Assembly (NCBI RefSeq): GCF_963678635.1
Contig: NC_087070.1
Coordinates: 37,772,600-37,836,599, forward strand
Source: Symsagittifera roscoffensis
Lineage: Eukaryota; Xenacoelomorpha; Acoela; Convolutidae
DNA length: 64,000 bases
Reading direction: 5' to 3'
Shown: positions 1 to 13,199 of the stretch, in pieces
Numbering within the stretch: position 1 is the first letter of the stretch
How the letters are laid out: the number at the start of each line of letters is the position of its first letter
Translations under genes and position numbers: made by a program
The notes under the pieces: generated by a model
The model's input: only the letters and a program-made list of their open reading frames with translations
Databases searched by the model: none
What the model was told of the DNA's origin: nothing

Positions 1-1214
1 TGGGTCTTAAGTAGGTTTTTGTTAAATTAGGTCCATTTGATTGTTTTCTGTGAAATTTTTCTCACTTATATTGTTGAATTATAAGCAGAAAAATACTTTG
101 ACGACTCCTCGGGCGGGGGCTTTTTTTATGGATTTCTGATTCTACTATTTTGAACTTTCTGAATTTTTTCTACTTGAGTATTTTCCACTTGAGTACTTTC
201 AGACAACCGAAAACAAACTTCAGCATTTTTAAACTTTGTAGACCGAGAACACGTGTCCATGACCGACGCGACCCGGGAAAAGTTATCCGCAACCGGTGCA
301 ACCAATTAATTTGTCCGAGACCGACGCGAGGCAAGAAAATTTATAGGCGAACGGCACGATGGAATAAAAAAGAACGGAAGCATAGTTATCCCTTACAGTT
401 ACTGTTCAAAACCCTCAGCATAAAATAATTAATTATTATGTTAATTAACTTTTTGTGAGTTTGATAAAATTTAAATGCTAGAATTATAAGTTTGGAACAA
501 CTAGACTCGGCTTCGTCTCCGCCAACGGCCAATCGTCATTTATTTTTATACTATCGCGTCTAATTAGACTATAATGAACAAAATTTAATGTTTTTTTTTT
601 ACTTTTTACGAGACTAAAAGAACGTTCAAAAGTCCTATCTTTTCCGCAATATTGAAAATCTGAAGTTTGTTTTAGAATTCCCGGGTCGTAAAAATTGTTA
701 AAATACGAAATTTAATAAATCGGACAAATTGCAACAATTAAAAAACTTGAAAAATCGGTATTACCGCCTTTCCTCTGCTATTAATCTCAGTAAAAGAAAT
801 ATAATGCGCTAGCATCAAAAATTGCGCTAAATTAGATTGCTTTGTTAGGTAATTAAAACAAGTACTGCAGCTAGTTATTTCATTTTGCGAGTTGCTGATT
901 TACACAAATTTTTTGAACTGCAAATTTTTTTGTTAGTGTTTTTTTTGCTGTTCATTTTGTATAACGAAAGCAAGGATACTCAATTTGAATAATGTTTTCT
1001 TAAACTACCCAGTTCTTAATTTTTTGAATACAATTAAAATATAACTTTTGTTGGGAAAACAGTGCTGCGCGATGGTTTTGTAGTGAAAATAAAAATATAA
1101 GAAGGTTTTAAAATTGAAAAAACCAAGTGTCAATTGAAATAGAAAACCTCTTAATATCGGTAATAGGGACGTTTTTGAAGAGAGAATTTTCTACACCTAC
1201 TTTTTGCTTTTTGT
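1..1214. other. Non-coding left edge
   Basis: AT-rich; one GC-richer patch at 240-335 repeats GACCGACGCGA twice. The open frame at 150-428 has no protein features. Confidence 0.4.
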
Positions 1215-2231
1215 TGTTCCGACGTTCGATACGAAAGTAACGGATAATTTGTGCTCGGGGTGGGTTTTTTTTTCTTCAGACAATTTTCGACTTTTTAACT
1301 AGCCATTTTTAACGGATTTTTTATATCATTCGAAAGCTATTATTGTCTTGAGCTTAAATTTGAAAAAATATTTCACCTGTGATTATTCTTCGTGAAGTTA
1401 TGAGGGTTTAAAGATTGCCATTTTGGTCATTTTGGCCAATTTGGGACAATTAACGTGCGATATACTTCGCGCTATTAACGCGTAAGCGGAGATTTAATCC
1501 GTCTTAGAAATAACTGCAAGTTAGTTGGAAGAAGCTTATTTGCAATAATTGATTTGTTACAAGGAGCGAAATCTATCCTTTAGTACTTTATATGGCGTGT
1601 GGGGGATGATTTTCCAAAAAAAATTTCAAATTTCAGTAAAAAAAAATTCCATTCTTATTACAGTTTATTTTTTTAGGTTATTACTGCTCCTTAAACATTA
1701 AAAGGCAGTCGGAACATTCAGGGCTTTGCCCTGATACGAGCAGTCTTGTTTCGACTTTCGTAACGAAAGTAACGGAATATTTGTGCTCGGGGTGGGTTTT
1801 TTTTTCTTTAGACGCATTTCAGCCATTTTTGACCGAACTTTTTTTACATCATTCGAAAACTGTTGTTGTCCTGCGCTTGAATTTGAAAAGATATTTCACC
1901 TGCGATCATTTTTTGTAAAATGATGAGGGTTTAAATATTGCCATTTTGGTCATTTTGGCCAATTTGGGACAATTAACGCGCGATATATTTCGCGCTATTA
2001 ACGCATAAGCGAGATTTAATCTGTCTTAGACATCGTTCCAAATTGCTTCAAGGAAGATTATATGCCACACCACTTTATACTTAATATGGCGTGTGGGGGG
2101 ATGTTTTCGCAAAAAACTTCAAACTTTTTAGAAAAAAAAATAAATTATTTTTTATTATATTTAAATTTTCCATAATATAACTGCTCCATAGACCTTAAAA
2201 GAATTTGCCCTGATACGAGAAGTCTTGTTGC
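1215..2231. repeat. ~0.5 kb tandem duplication
   Basis: Two head-to-tail copies, about 1215-1745 and 1746-2231. Both begin near ACGAAAGTAACGGA, carry the same middle block (CCATTTTGGTCATTTTGGCC) and end near TTGCCCTGATACGA. They differ by many substitutions and small indels, so the duplication is old. No coding frame spans it. Confidence 0.8.
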
Positions 2232-4094
2232 AATTTGAATTTTATTTTCATCTTATGTTCAGTTCAAATTTATTCGCTAAATAAATAGTAAAGTGCTTAA
2301 TTTTGGAAAATTCAAATTGCGCGAAATAGCGATATTGAACTTTAGTTCAGAACGATTTTGAATCATGTTTTCAATTTCAATCAAAGTGAGAATCGACTTG
2401 CCTACAGTGATAGATCATTTATTGAAATTGATTAAACATGATCGGAGAGTTCTAGGTTTTTAGAGATGCGATAGGAAATTATTATTAAAACCCTTAAGAA
2501 AAAACGGATGTTCTCGTAATTATTTTCGACTTATTTTCAAACAAAAACTCCACTTTTTTTATTGAGTCAAAAATATATACTTTTTAATGTTAATTTGAAG
2601 CAAACTTTTTATGATTTTCAATGTTCTGAGCATCTGAAAAACGGGGAGGAACTTTGTATTTGGGCGTAGTTTAGTTTTTTTTTCTTTTTTTTTCTTTTTC
2701 ACGCAAAATCAGCTACCACATATAATAACCGGAGAAAGTTGAGTGATATGTCAAGTTGGAGCCTCTAGTGATGATTCGAACTGCATTTAAAATTTCAAAA
2801 AACTTTTCCTAGTGTCGAGAAAAACCGGTTTGAACTTTTTGAATTTTTCGTCTTAATTCCAGCGAATAAAGCGATCAAACAGGCTTACAATAGCTTAATT
2901 TAATGGCTTAAAAGCTTGCAATAGCCTAACTTCAGACGTAAAAATTTAGTTTTACCCAAAAAATGTTAATTTTTTGAGAATTTTAGCATTTGTTTGGAAT
3001 CAAAATTTCAAAACTTCAAACAACTGCAATTTTTTTTAAAAAAGAATTCCGTTTTTCCAGTCATACTTCTTCAAAAATTAGTTTTCAATTTTCTTATTTA
3101 AATATGATTGTCGAATATAATTTTTAGTTCGCCTCTTTTTATCATAGCACGCCAAAAAAAACTACTCTAATTTGAAAAAAATTATTTAATCTGTTGTAAT
3201 TCTAAGACTATGGTCGGAACAATTTGGGCTATTTGCACAGTAACCGGCTATCCTTGCTCGTTTGCTATTTTTTGTCAATCGTTTCTGTGTGAAAGGCTAT
3301 GAAAATTGTATAACTCTCCAGAAGCTTTAAACTTAATCAGAACCTACTTTCTCAGAACCCATTTTCTCCGAAGTTTCAAATGCATCCGGACAATGTGTGG
3401 ACAAGCTGTAAGAAAAAAGATGTTTTTTTTTTCAGCGGAGTTAGATTATTTTGCCCACTGTTGACTCAATTTTGACAACGCCCAAACAAAAACAGACTAA
3501 TACCTCAAAAAAAAGAAAGTCTCTCACTCAATTGCATAACTTTCAAAAGCTTTGAACCAAAACTACTTGCTGTTTTCTTATGCACCTTGAAACATTCATA
3601 ATTGAATAGATTGATTTTAGTTTCCTCATTGTTATGATTATGTTTAGGCTGATAACATAGGCAAATTGCATGCCTTAATGTCTTTGATCGTAAGTTTATC
3701 CGTGAGTTTTTATCTGAAAATAGAGGAGTTTGTTTACCTAATTTTTTGTCTGAATTACAATTCTCACGTTCTAAACTGGTTTTCTTTAAAATTAGGTTTT
3801 TATTATGAGGCATGCGTTTTGTGCACTGCGCACATCAATCTGGTAATTAGATCAATCCTACTTTTTCCTCCTTACAATTTTTTTTATATGATTCCGAATT
3901 TCGAATAAATTGATGAATACTTACGTTTGGGGTGATTTTTTTAATGCAGACTAATTTAACATCAAAATTTGCCTCTACTTGGGAATCGGCGCTGAAAAAC
4001 TCAGAATACGAAGTGGGTGCGTTTGCGCTAGACTATGTGTGTGTGCGGAGCTTACGGTTTTATTTGCCTAATGTTTAATGCGCGATTTTTTGTG
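2232..4094. other. Non-coding stretch
   Basis: AT-rich with poly-T and poly-A runs. No gene seen on either strand. Confidence 0.4.
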
Positions 4095-4180
4095 TGGTGG
4101 CTGGTAAGCGGTGGTGAATTGGTTATGCCTCCACCTCTCAATCAAAAGGTCGGATGTTCGAGGCCCACCATGATCCGTGC
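4095..4180 (+). repeat. tRNA-like SINE head
   Basis: A TGGCTGGTAAGCGG-like A box is followed about 50 bases later by a B-box-like GATGTTCGAGGCC. A complete cloverleaf is not evident, so a tRNA-derived SINE is preferred over a working tRNA gene. Confidence 0.4.
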
Positions 4181-4530
4181 TCGTTGCTTGAGGGTGAGGC
4201 AACATTACCCAGCCCAGAAAAATGGCCAAAAAAATTGCAAGTAAATCTTAACCAGGGGCACAACTGCGGTTCTCCGTGAAAAGCTGAACAGCTCGTATGT
4301 TGACCCTTTCGCTTGTGGTTAAATCGTCATAACTTAGCAGTCATAATCGTTCTAAACTGAATTGAGAAATTATTGATATACTTCTTCCGAACCCTCCTCA
4401 AATATTCTGCTGTGGAATATTTATAATTTATCTTGGGACCATTCAAAGGTGCAGTCAGAACTTTCAGGATTTTGCTCTGATGAACATCATCATTGTACCG
4501 TTCTATTTGTATCACTCCTCAAAGTTGCTT

Positions 4531-4730
4531 NNNNNNNNNNNNNNNNNNNNNNNNNNNNNNNNNNNNNNNNNNNNNNNNNNNNNNNNNNNNNNNNNNNNNN
4601 NNNNNNNNNNNNNNNNNNNNNNNNNNNNNNNNNNNNNNNNNNNNNNNNNNNNNNNNNNNNNNNNNNNNNNNNNNNNNNNNNNNNNNNNNNNNNNNNNNNN
4701 NNNNNNNNNNNNNNNNNNNNNNNNNNNNNN
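4531..4730. other. Assembly gap (200 N)
   Basis: A run of exactly 200 N, a common placeholder length for a gap of unknown size. Nothing can be said about it, and frames read through it are meaningless. It cuts the downstream (minus-strand) end of the Gypsy relic. Confidence 0.99.
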
Positions 4731-6430
4731 CCATCCTGAAATGTTCGATTTGATTTGAGATTGCTTTTGATGTCGATCAGCTTAGTTGTCCGCGAAGTTG
4801 TCATTCGGAAAGAAAGAAATTTCATCCTCTTCTGGTGTCTCATCATCGAAGTACTGCCTGCCCAGAGCATCAAATGGTGGTTCTCCTCTCATGGCACATA
4901 CTTAGATTTATAGTTGAATCTCGTCACCGCAATAGCCCAACTGGTTAATCTAGCTGATGCTGTATTCGGTAGCTCTCCGTCCGGCGCAAAGAAGTACTTC
5001 TAGGTTATATGGTTTGAATGCCGAGTAAAACAGCGCCGAGTAAGAAGTGCTTCAGTCGTGCGCCCCCAAATACGATTGCCAAAGCTTGTCGTTCTATGTT
5101 GGAGCAGTTGCGGTCAGCTGAGGACAGCTTTCTTGAAACGTAGCTCAGTGGATTACCCCGCTAACTGCCTGCTCTGAAGCATCAGCTGTCACAGTCACTT
5201 TTTTGTCCAGGGAGCAGGGTTGGACGACTGGTTTTGAGCAGAGTTCTTGTTTGATACACTGAAAGCACGTGCTGTCTTGGTCTGTCCATTCGAAGTTTTG
5301 ACTCCGTAAGTCATTGAGCGGGAGATTTTCTGTGGCAAAGTTTGGAATCATTAGTCCGTAAAAGTTTGCGAGTCTACAAAAAGGTTGAAGTTCTTTGTGA
5401 TTCAGCCTGTGATCTTCTCAACAAGCCTATCAACAGGCTTAATTCTACCAGTTGAATGGTAACAAATTAACAGTGAAACAGTTGTGATTGGTTTTGAGTT
5501 TGCAAGTTCTCAAAACAAGTTTGCAAGTTGCATGGTGAATTTTTTTTCTCTGAATTGACTGTTGACTTCGGTTATACGCTTTTCGTATTGCTCGCGGGAT
5601 ATTCTGCAGACAAGCAGGTTGTTTTGGAAGATCACCACGCCTTTGATTCCTTTGAGTATTTTATCAATGCAGTTTTCAAGGATCGAGGAACAGTTGTTCA
5701 ACCTTTGAGGCTGTCGACACATCTTGAACAGCTCCTGTTGGGTGTTGGTTGTGCTTACGTCTTTTGCTGAACATCAAGTTTGATTTAATAATAAGCTCTC
5801 GAGTGGTCATTTTCTGCAGTACTTGGCTCCATGCAAAATGTGGAAAATTGCCTCCATGAGGGGTAACGATTAATTTTCATCCATTACTTTGTTTTGAGGT
5901 GAAGTTGTAGTCGGCACAGACTGTGAGATCACCACTTTACCGCCAAATAACTGAAACTGCATTGGTAACTCCTCGTGGCTGAACTGGCTTGTGAAATAAC
6001 TGTTTGACCATGTCCTGTAGCAATGCTTTTTAATTTTACTGCCCCTTTCATCGGCAATGGAGTTTTGCGTGCCTTACAGCAAAGTGATTGGACTCCACAC
6101 TTCAGCTTCACCTTGGCCTTGTATCCTTTGACTAACGGCAATGTCTCTGAGAGCCCATGTATCGATTACTGGTTTTGTAACAGATTGCGTCCAAGGGGCC
6201 CAAAATCCTGGTTCAATCGTACTACTACCAGGGGTACACCTTTGAGTAGACTGAACCATTCCATTTCAGGTCACATTTCAAATTTCCTTTGAAGTAGAGT
6301 CTGTGTCCACATATGCTTCTAAAGTCCTAGCAGTTCCAAATACAATAGGTTTTCCAAACTTCTTCCAGATGCTCGACGATATCACTGTTGTATCAGCACC
6401 TGTGTCCAATTGCAGTTTCACATCACTGTA
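4731..6430 (-). mobile_element. Decayed Gypsy-type LTR retrotransposon (protease-RT-RNase H)
   Basis: Read on the minus strand, the parts come in pol order. At about 6430-6290 is an aspartic protease with DTGAD. At about 6140-5930 is the start of the reverse transcriptase (GYKAKVKLK and a following Pro-rich stretch). At about 5722-5510 is the RT core with DKILKGIKGVV. At about 5351-5145 is the RT connection and RNase H start (FEWTD, KQELCSKP, TADASE). At about 4890-4790 is a degenerate LSR-like site (FDALGRQ) followed by an acidic tail. The pieces lie in different frames with stops between them, and the catalytic YxDD box has become FQNN. The element is dead. No integrase or LTR was recognised, and its 3' side runs into the gap. 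Confidence 0.85.
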
Positions 6431-6583
6431 CTGACCTCAAAGTCACTTTCCCATGCAGCGGCCTTGCCGATGAGACTTAATGCAAAAAACTTTCAATTTT
6501 AATGACGCTGTCAGTGCTTTCTAATCTTTCTCTGAGAACTGATTCTCATCAGCATGATGCTTTACTCGCTTTTCAATTCTGCC

Positions 6584-6678
6584 TTTATTTGTATTGATGG
6601 TGCTCAACTTACCGTCCTATTTTACCACACGTTTATTTGTATTAATGTTGCTCAACTTACTGTCCTATTTTACCACAT
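6584..6678. repeat. 48 bp tandem duplication
   Basis: Two copies with period 48 start at 6584 and 6632 (TTTATTTGTATT, then GCTCAACTTAC and CCTATTTTACCACA). A shorter TTTTACCA echo follows near 6690-6710. Confidence 0.7.
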
Positions 6679-7165
6679 CTTACCACGCAATGTGTCGTAT
6701 TTTACCAGATGAGTTACCTTCCTTTACCAACTGTAGGACACGATTTATCCTCGTTTGATTTTCCCCAAAATTTTAGACATTCCAATTTATTACCAACGAC
6801 AATTTTGTTTAATAATTACTGGTTTCTGAAGGTTGATTTAGAATTGTATGTAGTTTTTTGTTTAAAACTAACTTAAGAGGTCCCAGCAAAAAGCTGCGTT
6901 TGATCGCTAAACCGTAAACCAGTGGGGGAAGCTTACCAAAACCGTTCAGTATATTCGTCGTCAAAGTTTCATTAAAACTGAACGCTCGATCGGATCTTGG
7001 CTTGTTCAGCAGCAACCACACGTTCCTCTAGGTCTGCAGTTGTCTCGTACCATAAAAGCGATCTCACTGGTTGTCATCTCGCCGAGGTTTTTCAACAAAA
7101 AAAAAGGTTCCTCAACTTCAAGACCTATTCTCTTACAGTTCCACTTTAAGAGTTTTAATTTCGAT
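6679..7165. other. Non-coding stretch between Gypsy relic and direct repeat
   Basis: A short minus-strand frame (7021-6809) has no recognisable features. Nothing else seen. Confidence 0.4.
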
Positions 7166-7797
7166 AAGTTAACGTTTTTAGGCCATCGGTCAAACGACTG
7201 TTGATCAGCTTTCGTTGATATGCGAAGATAACCACATAGCTGGGTCTCGGATCGGATCCCCAGATTACGTGATTACTCCTAAAAACACGACTCGAAATCC
7301 ATTGCTTACTATGTGTTTAGTGACAGTTAAATACTGAATCGATTGGGGATGGATTGACTTTTTCTCTTTCTAGCTACTCATGCTCCAAAACACTAAATAA
7401 AATCGGAATTAATTCAACTATTCAGGGCATTACAGCAGCTAAAAAGTATATATTACAATCTACTGAGTCTCTGGGCACCGGGCGTACAATTCTGTTCTTC
7501 TCCTGGGATAACGCTTTTATTTCCTCAATCTCGTGGCACGGGAGGGTACGAATCCACTCCGGTTGTCCCACTGAAGCCTCTTTTCTTCCTATCTTCTTCG
7601 GTTAATTGTCTTATCGTGCGTGATCGTCACGATAAAATACTCCGCTTTTTCTTCTTTTTTTTCTCGACTTATTCAATCGACGTTCTCGCTCGTTGTGTTG
7701 TTCCCGTTTTTTTCTGGTCAAAATGGCCAGAAACGTTTTTTCTACGTTTCCGGGAAATAACCTGTTGACAATCGTATGTTCTCGTCGGAGGGTTCGA
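7166..7797. repeat. Left copy of ~0.65 kb direct repeat (possible LTR)
   Basis: This block matches 15849-16538 over its length, from AAGTTAAC to GGGTTCGA, including AGGCCATCGGTCAAACGACT and GCGTGATCGTCACGATAA. The right copy has an extra ~85 bases near its end. The copies lie 8.7 kb apart in the same orientation, as LTRs would. No clear TG...CA ends, target-site duplication or primer-binding site was seen. Confidence 0.65.
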
Positions 7798-8389
7798 ATG
7801 GCACATACTCCTTGAAAAGTTCCTTCAATGTCCCCATTGAACGCATAACTCCGGGTTATCTTCAAGTGTTGATCCAGTTTTATTTGATCAACTTTACACA
7901 TCGCCTTAGAAAATAAAATTTATCTACGTCACCTCAACTCACCTGCGTATCATAAATAGCATTGTACTACATTTCACTGCCTTTGAACATTTTCACAAAA
8001 TTTGCACTATGAGGAGTGTCCTTGATAAATTTCTTTTCTGACTACTTACGTCATTTCACCATAAAACTTCTTCTCGCTCTCGTTGATTTAAAAAAGATTT
8101 TAAAATTAACTTAATCTCACTCACAAAGCATATACGCTGAATGGACTTCAGTCAGCTTTAAATAGGTAAATATACTCACCTAAGGTCTACATAAATCAAT
8201 AACCATCAACTAAAATTTTCCTTTGTAATTCAACAATTGCAACAATTCCTAACAGTTTCAAAGTCTGGTCTGACCCAACAACATCAAAACAAAAGGAAAG
8301 GTTTAAAAGTTTGATTAGTTCAAGTTTTCACACACTACAACGGTTAAGTTTTCCATCTCTCTCCACTTCTACTTCGTGTCTCGTCTTCA

Positions 8390-11300
8390 ATCTTCACTCC
8401 CTTGTTTCTTGTTCCTGTTCACCCATCTCGCTGTCTTCCAGGACTTTCTGCAGCATGTCAAAAAAGTTACGGGCCGTACCCCAGTTTTCTCGTTCCAACA
8501 ACCTCTGTTTACAACGGGGCAAAAGATCTACCTTTACTTTCTGCACCCTATTCGTGCAGAAGCTGTTATGCAGACACAGGCTCACATTACGCTCTAGGTC
8601 AGCTTGTAAGACCTCTTTTTCCTCCTGACATGGTGTGCAAGAAATCCCAGCTACTCATTTTACCGCTGTAGGCACAGTTCCTATGTGTTACGAATGCTCT
8701 CGTATAGGCTCCCGGTCGTATATCTAGCTTGAAGGACTGATAGGCTTCCGTGTTTCGGTACATTTGACGCTTCGCGCGTTCATATACCCATGCTGTCATC
8801 ACTGCACGGAACCAATGCATCAGTCTCTGTCTTGCCCGCATCCTTTCGATCGCTCTAAGTATTCTCAGAACTTTCCAGATGGTCCTGAAAAGGTCCAGGC
8901 TGTTGTTAAATTTCACGTTGCTCAGTTGCTTAGGCGTCGGCACGCTCGTCCCCGCGTTGACTTGAAACCACCTCACTGCAATCATGGCACTAACTACCAC
9001 GATCGATACATGTTGGCTTTGGTCAGGCAATGCCATAGAGAACAACTCCTCCACGTCCCACACTAACAATAAAATTCCGCGTCTGGGGTACCATAACGTC
9101 TCAGGGATATTCCCATGGGTATCAAAATGTTTCTCCAGGTCCGGCATCCTGAAGCTTCTAGCAATGGTTCCACCTCTATCATGGTTTGGTGCATTCTATC
9201 CTTCTCATCTAAGGTGGGGAATTCAGTCGGTAATGCTCCACTTGCCTTATTTTTCTGGAATTCACTCACATTACCCTCGCTCAACTTCATAAAGTTTTCA
9301 CACACTAGGTCTTAAAACTCGCCTTCTGATCTCTTCGGGACAGCCCGAATGATCTTTGTTAGCAACTCATACGACCTTTCTGACATTCCGGCCAATCTTA
9401 CCCATTTTGGTACTGAGAAGAGTTGATCAACCATTACCTGATGTGTCCTCGCATCTAATACTACCATGCGCGTGGGATATTTACTGTCACAGTATGGTGC
9501 AGAGCTTGAACCCACTAGGCACTTCGAGCCAGCCCAGCAGGTCTATGATATGCCTCACTATCTTTCAGATTCATCTCATTTTCCAGAGCCTCTCGCCAAC
9601 CTCCAATTTTCTGTTCGGTCTGTAACGCTCCAGGGAACACTTACCCACTCAAGGACGTGACCAGCTCATGAGAACGTTTCAATGTTTCAATCGAGCTGAC
9701 CATGCTTTAAAATTCAAAGGTGGTCATCAGGATCACTTCCGTCACTCCATGGCAATCCGCAATCAATTCCATCTCACTTTTGTCCAACATCTCAATCTTC
9801 CATACAAATTGGCTAGTTTCACTCAACGTTTTTAAGCAGTGACCGTTCCCACATACATATCCTTTCATTTCAGAGCTGGAAGCTAGGCAAGTGCCCTTCT
9901 TCATCCAGTCGCTTGAGAATTCGGTTTGGACGGTTCCGTGGGTTGTCTGTCATCCTGCTTTGTTATTTTAGAACCAACAGGTGGTGTGTCACGGCTAAGT
10001 CGTGTAGACTCCCATCCTCATCCAAATCTAGTGCGACGTCGGCCGTCATATCCCATGTCAAACCGGCATTCCCACACGGTCACCTAGCTGTTTTTCAAGC
10101 GACCTTCCCATGAACCTTATTCAAAGCTCACTTGCCTTTTTAGCTCTGGAACCGAGGGTTCGACCACTCGTTCCTCTAAGATAATTCCCACTTTTGGCTG
10201 TTCAATCGTTAACATGCAGCTTTCCTTCCTTCTTTCGACCCAGAAATCGACGACTATAAACTGTTCGAAGTCAAAATATGCCTCCCTTGCTTCCTGCTCT
10301 TTGAAGGGGTTGTACGCCATTCAGGGTATGCCTGACACGTACTGAAATGACTTCAGTTTACCCAAGGTTGCGTAGTCCTTCGGATCTCTTGCCCTCTCAA
10401 TTTATCCTCGACCCATTTTGAGCTCCTTATTGGAGTATCTCAACACCTCCTCTAGTCTTCGGTAGCTCTCAACATCATTAGACTCCTTGGTCGGTATTTG
10501 CACAGGCATGTCCTGGTATAAATCCAGCAGAGTCTACAGCAAAATCCGTTCACGATCAACTCCCCCTTGCCGAATGGCTTTCATACATTCTTCTCACAAC
10601 ACAGGAGTGGGGATGCGATACACCACGAATCTCACAAAACTATGGGCATCTTTACGTTTGACCCATGCTATTGCAGAGTCATCTCTGCTGATCATTACAC
10701 GCAGGGATTCCATCAGTTCCAATTCCTGTTCCTTCGATCTCGTATCGTTACTAAACTCGTATTCCGATTTTTAATACCCATCAGGCACCATGCCAATCGT
10801 ACTTGCAACTCGGTCACTACGCATGGGTATGCCACATACGCCACCACCGTTGAAGGTGCAGTCATCGTCTTGTCCAAGTATCTTTGGAAGGCGACCCTCC
10901 GAGAGATTTTTAACAGCTATTCCAATCCACTCTCATTTGCCTCCGATGGCATCACATTGCCATGCTCCTTTCGTTTCACATTGGAGCCGTCCGTTAATTC
11001 TTGTATATATTCTTGCATGGCTTTCATTTCACTCCAAGCCATCAAGTGCCCTCTCGCCGAGTTCCTCGCCTTGTGAATCTCCACATAGCTGCTAACTGAG
11101 TCATGTACTGCAATCCGGCTGTACTCGACTTCGTTCGTGCCTTGTTCATTCGCGAGGGCTTGTAGTCATCAAGCCTACCAGAGCCACACTGGCTGATGAC
11201 TTCCATCTCGAGTTTCGTGACCGCCAAGGTTCTTACGCTCCTTCTCTATTTCGTGGCTGTTGAGAACAAGCCGGCTAAACACATAGGTGGTATTAGGTTT

Positions 11301-12630
11301 TCTTTTTCTCCCCCACCCAGTGCCGCACGATCCCCTTGCCCATTCTCATTCGTGCGAGACACTTTCGCTAACGAGATCACCACTACATTCGCCTTCGACT
11401 TTATTACCCTTTGATTGACTATTTTGATCCCTACTGTTTCTTTAAATCTCTTCGGCCCTTTCTTGGCTCGCTTGACGGGTTGCTTTCTCGTGATCTGGTA
11501 ATCATCGGCTCTGTCCTCCGTAACTGACTTGGTCCAACCGTCAGACTCTGTGGAGCTCATTAGTTTCCCTAGCACTTCGCGCGTAATTGGTTGATTCAAA
11601 CCCACCTCCATTATGGACTGGAAGGATACCCTCATTGTCTCAGGAAGGATACCCTCATTGTCTCATCAATTCTCCTTCTCCTAGGTTACTCGTGGAAAAG
11701 CTTCTGTGCATCCCCTCTCCGAGAGTCCGATGTCAGACCTACTGGACCCACTGGAGACAGGCCGGCTGGTGCCTCCTTTGTGGGGGACATAAATGAAGAT
11801 GGCGTCATCAACAAAAGAGGCCCACCGACTTCCCCGTCGTCATCATTTTCACTGAACTGATACTCTAGCTAGCAAGTCCCTCTCCCGCGCGCCTTATTCT
11901 AGTCCGCTCGTTTTGTCTTCTTTACCTTCCATGAGATCGTCATCCTGGTCCATTGCGTCATCGTCATTGGCATCTGGTTTCGGTCCAGTTCCCGAAGGTC
12001 CCTGCGCATATCCACGCCAGAATCCGGCCGAGCCGGCACAGTCAGGTCCCCTGCGTGGTAGAATAGCTCATGGTTCACCAGGAATTCCACCGACTCATCG
12101 CCATGCGGCGCCAGCTCATCCACATGTGGATGTCTCCTCTGCACTCCCTTAACAGTTCCAATAATATCACTTTCAACTCTCCAGGCCACTTCAGCCGGGA
12201 CCAATCAACGGCTGGTGTAAACACGTTGATCCATATATCAGCTGAAACCCCGGGCTTCCTGGAAGGTGGTACTTTAATCTTCTTTCGGCTCCATGCATCA
12301 GGAAAAATGAAATCAAACGTATGCATCGCGGCAACGTTCCAGCTGATGAAGCGCGGCTCTATCCCTTCACTTTCCGTATTTTCTCTTCCGCGTCACGAGC
12401 CATTCCGATGCGAGGGGCAATGGCAGGATACATGACTCCCAGCAGCATCCTCCTAATCGGGGGGTACGGAGGGCATTGGTCCGGCAGTGGCCTAGAACCT
12501 GCAAGCCACACCTGTTGATTCTCCCTAACGAGGATACGCTTCCGGCCAAGCCGGGACTCGCATCGACTCGCCAGAATCCTTCAATATCGGTCGCTGATTC
12601 CAGAGCTTGGGGTTGAATTGAATATGGGAA
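8390..12630 (-). pseudogene. Unidentified broken coding tract inside the 7.2-16.5 kb repeat pair
   Basis: This stretch is clearly richer in G and C than its surroundings. On the minus strand it holds a series of protein-like open segments separated by stops and frame changes; the longest are about 9147-8599 (182 codons) and 11635-11246 (129 codons). The segments have balanced amino-acid composition, and one around 9.0 kb contains a hydrophobic stretch that could cross a membrane. The position between direct repeats suggests the coding part of an LTR element, but no reverse transcriptase, integrase or protease motif was found. Plus-strand frames here look like shadows. Function not assigned. 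Confidence 0.45.
11620..11665. repeat. 23 bp perfect tandem duplication
   Basis: GGAAGGATACCCTCATTGTC plus three bases occurs twice in a row, without a mismatch, inside the broken minus-strand coding tract. It shifts the reading frame (23 is not a multiple of 3). Confidence 0.9.
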
Positions 12631-13199
12631 AGGTCTTCACCGCCCATTTGACACTTGAATTTGTTATTGAAGTCCATCAATATCCATCCCGTCTCTTATA
12701 TTCTTCTAAACAGTCTGTCATCACTGGCCAACCCTCTCAGCTCCTTTTGTTGCACCCAACTTAGCGCAGAACAATCCACTACTGAGACTAGGTTGACATA
12801 TTATACTGAATTCCTATATGCCTTTACCTGCACATCAGGAAAAACGTGCGACATCACTGGTCCATACAGTACCGTGACCAACTCTCTCAATCCCGAACTA
12901 GAGAAACCGGATCGATCCGCATCATCCTAGCCAGATCGGTTGACTCCACTCAAATACTTAATATAATAGTATCACAAAAATTCACAAGATTTTAAAACCA
13001 ACACACAAAACACAATTGACAATAAAATAAGAAAACACCCCATAGGTGACAGCGATCTCTCGCTTCAGCATCCCTTGACCGCCACAGATATCTGATATCA
13101 CTGCCTCGTTTAAATCTAGCAATTATTCATAAAATAGCAGTGATGGTTTCAATAACAGACAAACAAAACTTAATCTTAAAGAGAAAGGCTTCCCTCAAT

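Noticed and set aside
100-130. GC-rich stretch followed by a T run, like a bacterial terminator
   Set aside because: The window is eukaryotic and the stretch forms no good hairpin.
4449-4873. Several open frames crossing the N run
   Set aside because: They exist only because N codons are not read as stops; the real part (minus strand, 4731-4890) is the end of the Gypsy relic.
8311-12930. Many plus-strand open frames of 60-170 codons
   Set aside because: They overlap the minus-strand coding-like tract and look like its antisense shadow: Ser/Pro/His/Leu-rich with no recognisable domains.
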